NCBI GenBank assembly: GCA_008729055.1
Contig: SDUX01000005.1
Span: forward strand, 546,801 to 610,800
Source: Pyropia haitanensis
Taxonomy: Eukaryota > Rhodophyta > Bangiophyceae > Bangiales > Bangiaceae
Length of the DNA stretch: 64,000 nucleotides
Direction: 5' to 3'
The position numbers and the translations under genes were made by a program. The number at the start of each line of letters is the position of its first letter. The stretch's first letter is position 1. Of the stretch, positions 61,894 to 64,000 are shown one piece after another. Under the pieces are notes generated by a model that was not told the origin of the DNA, did not search any database, and saw nothing but the letters and a program-made list of their open reading frames with translations.

Positions 61894-64000
61894 TTAGCCT
61901 TTTCCCTTACCTCTGGCTGTTGAGGTGGGCAAGTGTGTGTGGGACTCCCTGGCCCGTTCCTTCTGGTAGCCCCCTGTTCTCTGGCGGTGGCGACGCGGGG
62001 CGGACAAGGGCCGCAGAACGGCCAATAACGCTACAAGCGGGTCCGCCGCTGCCCCGCCCGCGCCGCGCCCATCCGCCGCCCCGCCCGTGCGGCCGTTCCA
62101 GTCGATCCGCGGCCACCGTACGTGGGCCGCGGTCCGGAACGGGTGGCACGGGCGCCCGCGTATCCACTGCCACGTGCGCCAGCCGAGGTTGGCCGCCGCC
62201 GTCACGTCGCGGTTCACCATCCCTCGGGCACACGTCGGCTCCACGCAAACCTTGACGCACCTCACCACCGCCTTGCGGTCCGCCCGAAAGACCGGGCCCG
62301 CGTGCGGCCGCGGGTTTGCAGCCGCCCGTGCCGTCGCGGCGTTCTCCGCCTCGGCGCGGCACGCCGCCCGCCGGCGGGCGTACCGCACCGGCGCGCTGCG
62401 GTCCCACCACCCGCGCTGCACGCCGCTCGGCCGGCCGGTGCGGCCGCGCACGCCACGGCGCCGCCCGCACACGCGCGTGCCGCGGGGCACTTGCGGCGGA
62501 GACGCGGGCGTCGGGAACACCAGCGCCAGCCGCGTGTGGCAGCCGTCGCAAGCTGCACTCGTGTTGCGCTCGGGCACGTCCACCGTCCAGCACAGGTGGC
62601 GCAGGCGACGCGTCAGGTGCAACGCCCCGCCGCGCGTCGCAGCGTCGCCAATCGCCACCGCCACGACAGCCCCATCCACCACACGGCGTAAGCGGCCGCC
62701 GGTCAGTTCGCGCGCCACCTGCGCAGCAAACCTCCCGCGCTGCAGCACTGCGTGCAGCCGCGCCGTACGCAGACCGCGCGTTCCCTCCGCGCCCCACAGG
62801 TCTCCGTACAGCGCCTGCGTGCGGGCGGCCAGCCACGCGCGCGACGCGACGCGCACCGCTTCTGGGTCTGCCACGGAAATCGAAGCGTGCTCGGTCACTT
62901 GCTCGGGCGTCCGCACGCCCGCAGTGTCACCCAGCTGCGTGATGCGCTCCACAGCCGCCGCGCGATGGGCTGCCACCGCGCGCGCCGTCATGCCATTGCC
63001 ACACGCCACATGATACCGGCCCCGTGACAGTTTGTACACGTCGCCCGCAGGGGGGGGGGCACCGTGCCCGCGACTGGCGTGCGTCGCCGCGCGTACGCGG
63101 CCGGCCAGGCCACGCAGCGCAGCCGCGTACGCCTCCGCCGCAGTGCAGTCAGCCTCCATGGCGCCCGCACGGTCCACTCGGTACGCCTCCAAGGGCGCGC
63201 GGCCGCCGTCGACGTCGGCCGCCACGACCCCGCGCGTCGACCGCGGAAGGCACGCCCTTGCCACGCGCACCGCCGCGTGCCGAGGCACGCGCCACCGGCG
63301 GCGCCCGGTCGCCGCCAGCAGTCCGCCCACGGCGGCGCAGAGCTCGACGCGGCCGTCTCGCCGTGCACGCCGCGCGGGGCCACGCACGCGGCGCACACAG
63401 CGGCGCGTTGCGTGCCTCTCGTCAGCGACCGCCATCGCGCCGGGCGCTGCGGGCGCGGACGGGCTGCCCCGACTGCCGGGCGATCGTGCGGTACGCGCTG
63501 CCGCAGTCGCTTGCGACGCAGCCGCACTGCCGTCGCGGGTCGTCCCGCCCCCAGCCCCCGCCACCTCTTCGACACGCCGCCGCTGAGCTGAGGGTGATCG
63601 CGCACCCGTGTCTTCTCCCGCCCTCGGCCGCGTACGGCGCTTTCCAGTGCGCCCGCGGGGTGCCTGCAGCGGTACCACCGCCGGTGCGATCCCGGCCGCC
63701 GCGTCGGCCGCCGCCTCCACCGCCGCCGTAGCCGACGCAGAGAGGCCGGTCACACGCGTCACAACGGCGTCGACCGCCAATGCGGCTCGCAGTAGCGCGT
63801 CATTGGCCACCAGCCGCGCGCGCTCCAGCCGCTGCGCCCAGATTCGAGGGCGCGGTGCCCACGCGGCGGCCTTTGGGCCACTTGACACCGCCGTCAGGAC
63901 CGCGCGGACGCCGGGATCCGCCGACACAATCGTGAGCGTCTTGACATCAGCCACCAGGCAACCCTGCTTCTCCAGCTGTGTCGTTGGCGAGCCCGCCAGC
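61894..64000 (-). CDS. Fanzor/TnpB-like RNA-guided nuclease, C-terminal part (5' end off window)
   Basis: The minus-strand frame is open from the window edge (about 701 codons visible) to TAA at 61,894. RuvC-I is VSADPGVR, with its aspartate at 63,916-63,918. The usual RuvC-II glutamate position reads VVAVAIGDAATRGG, with G in place of E. A glutamate appears instead in DVPERNTSAACDGC (62,569-62,571), the rearranged Fanzor pattern. A zinc finger is formed by CDGC and CVEPTC. RuvC-III is MVNRDVTAAANLGW, with its aspartate at 62,206-62,208. Between RuvC-I and the rest lies a ~130-residue Ala/Arg/Pro insertion, and a basic linker splits the zinc finger. The family cuts DNA guided by an omega RNA. 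The N-terminal recognition and wedge domains should lie beyond the window. Confidence 0.85.
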   Translation of the reverse strand, partial: LAGSPTTQLEKQGCLVADVKTLTIVSADPGVRAVLTAVSSGPKAAAWAPRPRIWAQRLERARLVANDALLRAALAVDAVVTRVTGLSASATAAVEAAADAAAGIAPAVVPLQAPRGRTGKRRTRPRAGEDTGARSPSAQRRRVEEVAGAGGGTTRDGSAAASQATAAARTARSPGSRGSPSAPAAPGAMAVADERHATRRCVRRVRGPARRARRDGRVELCAAVGGLLAATGRRRWRVPRHAAVRVARACLPRSTRGVVAADVDGGRAPLEAYRVDRAGAMEADCTAAEAYAAALRGLAGRVRAATHASRGHGAPPPAGDVYKLSRGRYHVACGNGMTARAVAAHRAAAVERITQLGDTAGVRTPEQVTEHASISVADPEAVRVASRAWLAARTQALYGDLWGAEGTRGLRTARLHAVLQRGRFAAQVARELTGGRLRRVVDGAVVAVAIGDAATRGGALHLTRRLRHLCWTVDVPERNTSAACDGCHTRLALVFPTPASPPQVPRGTRVCGRRRGVRGRTGRPSGVQRGWWDRSAPVRYARRRAACRAEAENAATARAAANPRPHAGPVFRADRKAVVRCVKVCVEPTCARGMVNRDVTAAANLGWRTWQWIRGRPCHPFRTAAHVRWPRIDWNGRTGGAADGRGAGGAAADPLVALLAVLRPLSAPRRHRQRTGGYQKERARESHTHLPTSTARGKGKG

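Overview
This window is a GC-rich nuclear segment of a eukaryotic genome. The best guess is a bangiophyte red alga (Porphyra/Pyropia type). That guess is an inference from three things: very high GC at third codon positions, a 13.7-kb VPS13 gene with no visible intron, and a dense mix of algal-type transposable elements. Chlamydomonas-like green algae have similar GC and similar elements, but their genes are intron-rich. I saw no rRNA, tRNA or CRISPR array.

Layout. Positions ~590-9,230 are a degenerate GC-rich minisatellite with a unit of about 47-53 bp, preceded by a short possible 3' coding fragment. Positions 10,884-25,200 are a PAT-like DIRS retroelement with split direct repeats (A1 ... 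B1-A2-B2). It carries a Gag-like ORF1, a reverse transcriptase/RNase H/methyltransferase ORF2 and a tyrosine-recombinase ORF3. Its ORF1 is split by a complete Ty3/gypsy chromovirus at 11,677-20,430. The chromovirus has 521-bp LTRs that look identical, a CCCCC target duplication, Gag with a zinc knuckle, a textbook -1 frameshift signal, and Pol with protease, RT, RNase H, integrase and chromodomain. Both elements look young. Positions 25,201-28,275 hold nothing I can name. Positions 28,603-42,324 (minus) encode the giant lipid-transfer protein VPS13, which here ends in a UBA domain. Positions 42,325-46,936 are low-complexity and unassigned.

Positions 46,947-61,509 appear to be a large DNA transposon. 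It has short terminal inverted repeats and a 10-bp flanking direct repeat. It also has an accessory 824-aa gene, a 1,425-aa transposase resembling the KDZ (Kyakuja/Dileera/Zisupton) group, and two ~1.4-1.7-kb internal inverted arms carrying poly-G higher-order repeats.

The right edge (61,894-64,000, minus, running off the window) encodes the C-terminal nuclease part of a Fanzor/TnpB-like protein. Fanzors are the eukaryotic OMEGA RNA-guided nucleases. The RuvC-I, RuvC-III and zinc-finger motifs are visible, and the glutamate sits at the rearranged Fanzor position. Just 3' of its stop lies a cluster of perfect GC-rich inverted repeats that is a candidate guide (omega/f) RNA. This Fanzor locus, next to the end of a KDZ-like transposon, is the most interesting content of the window.
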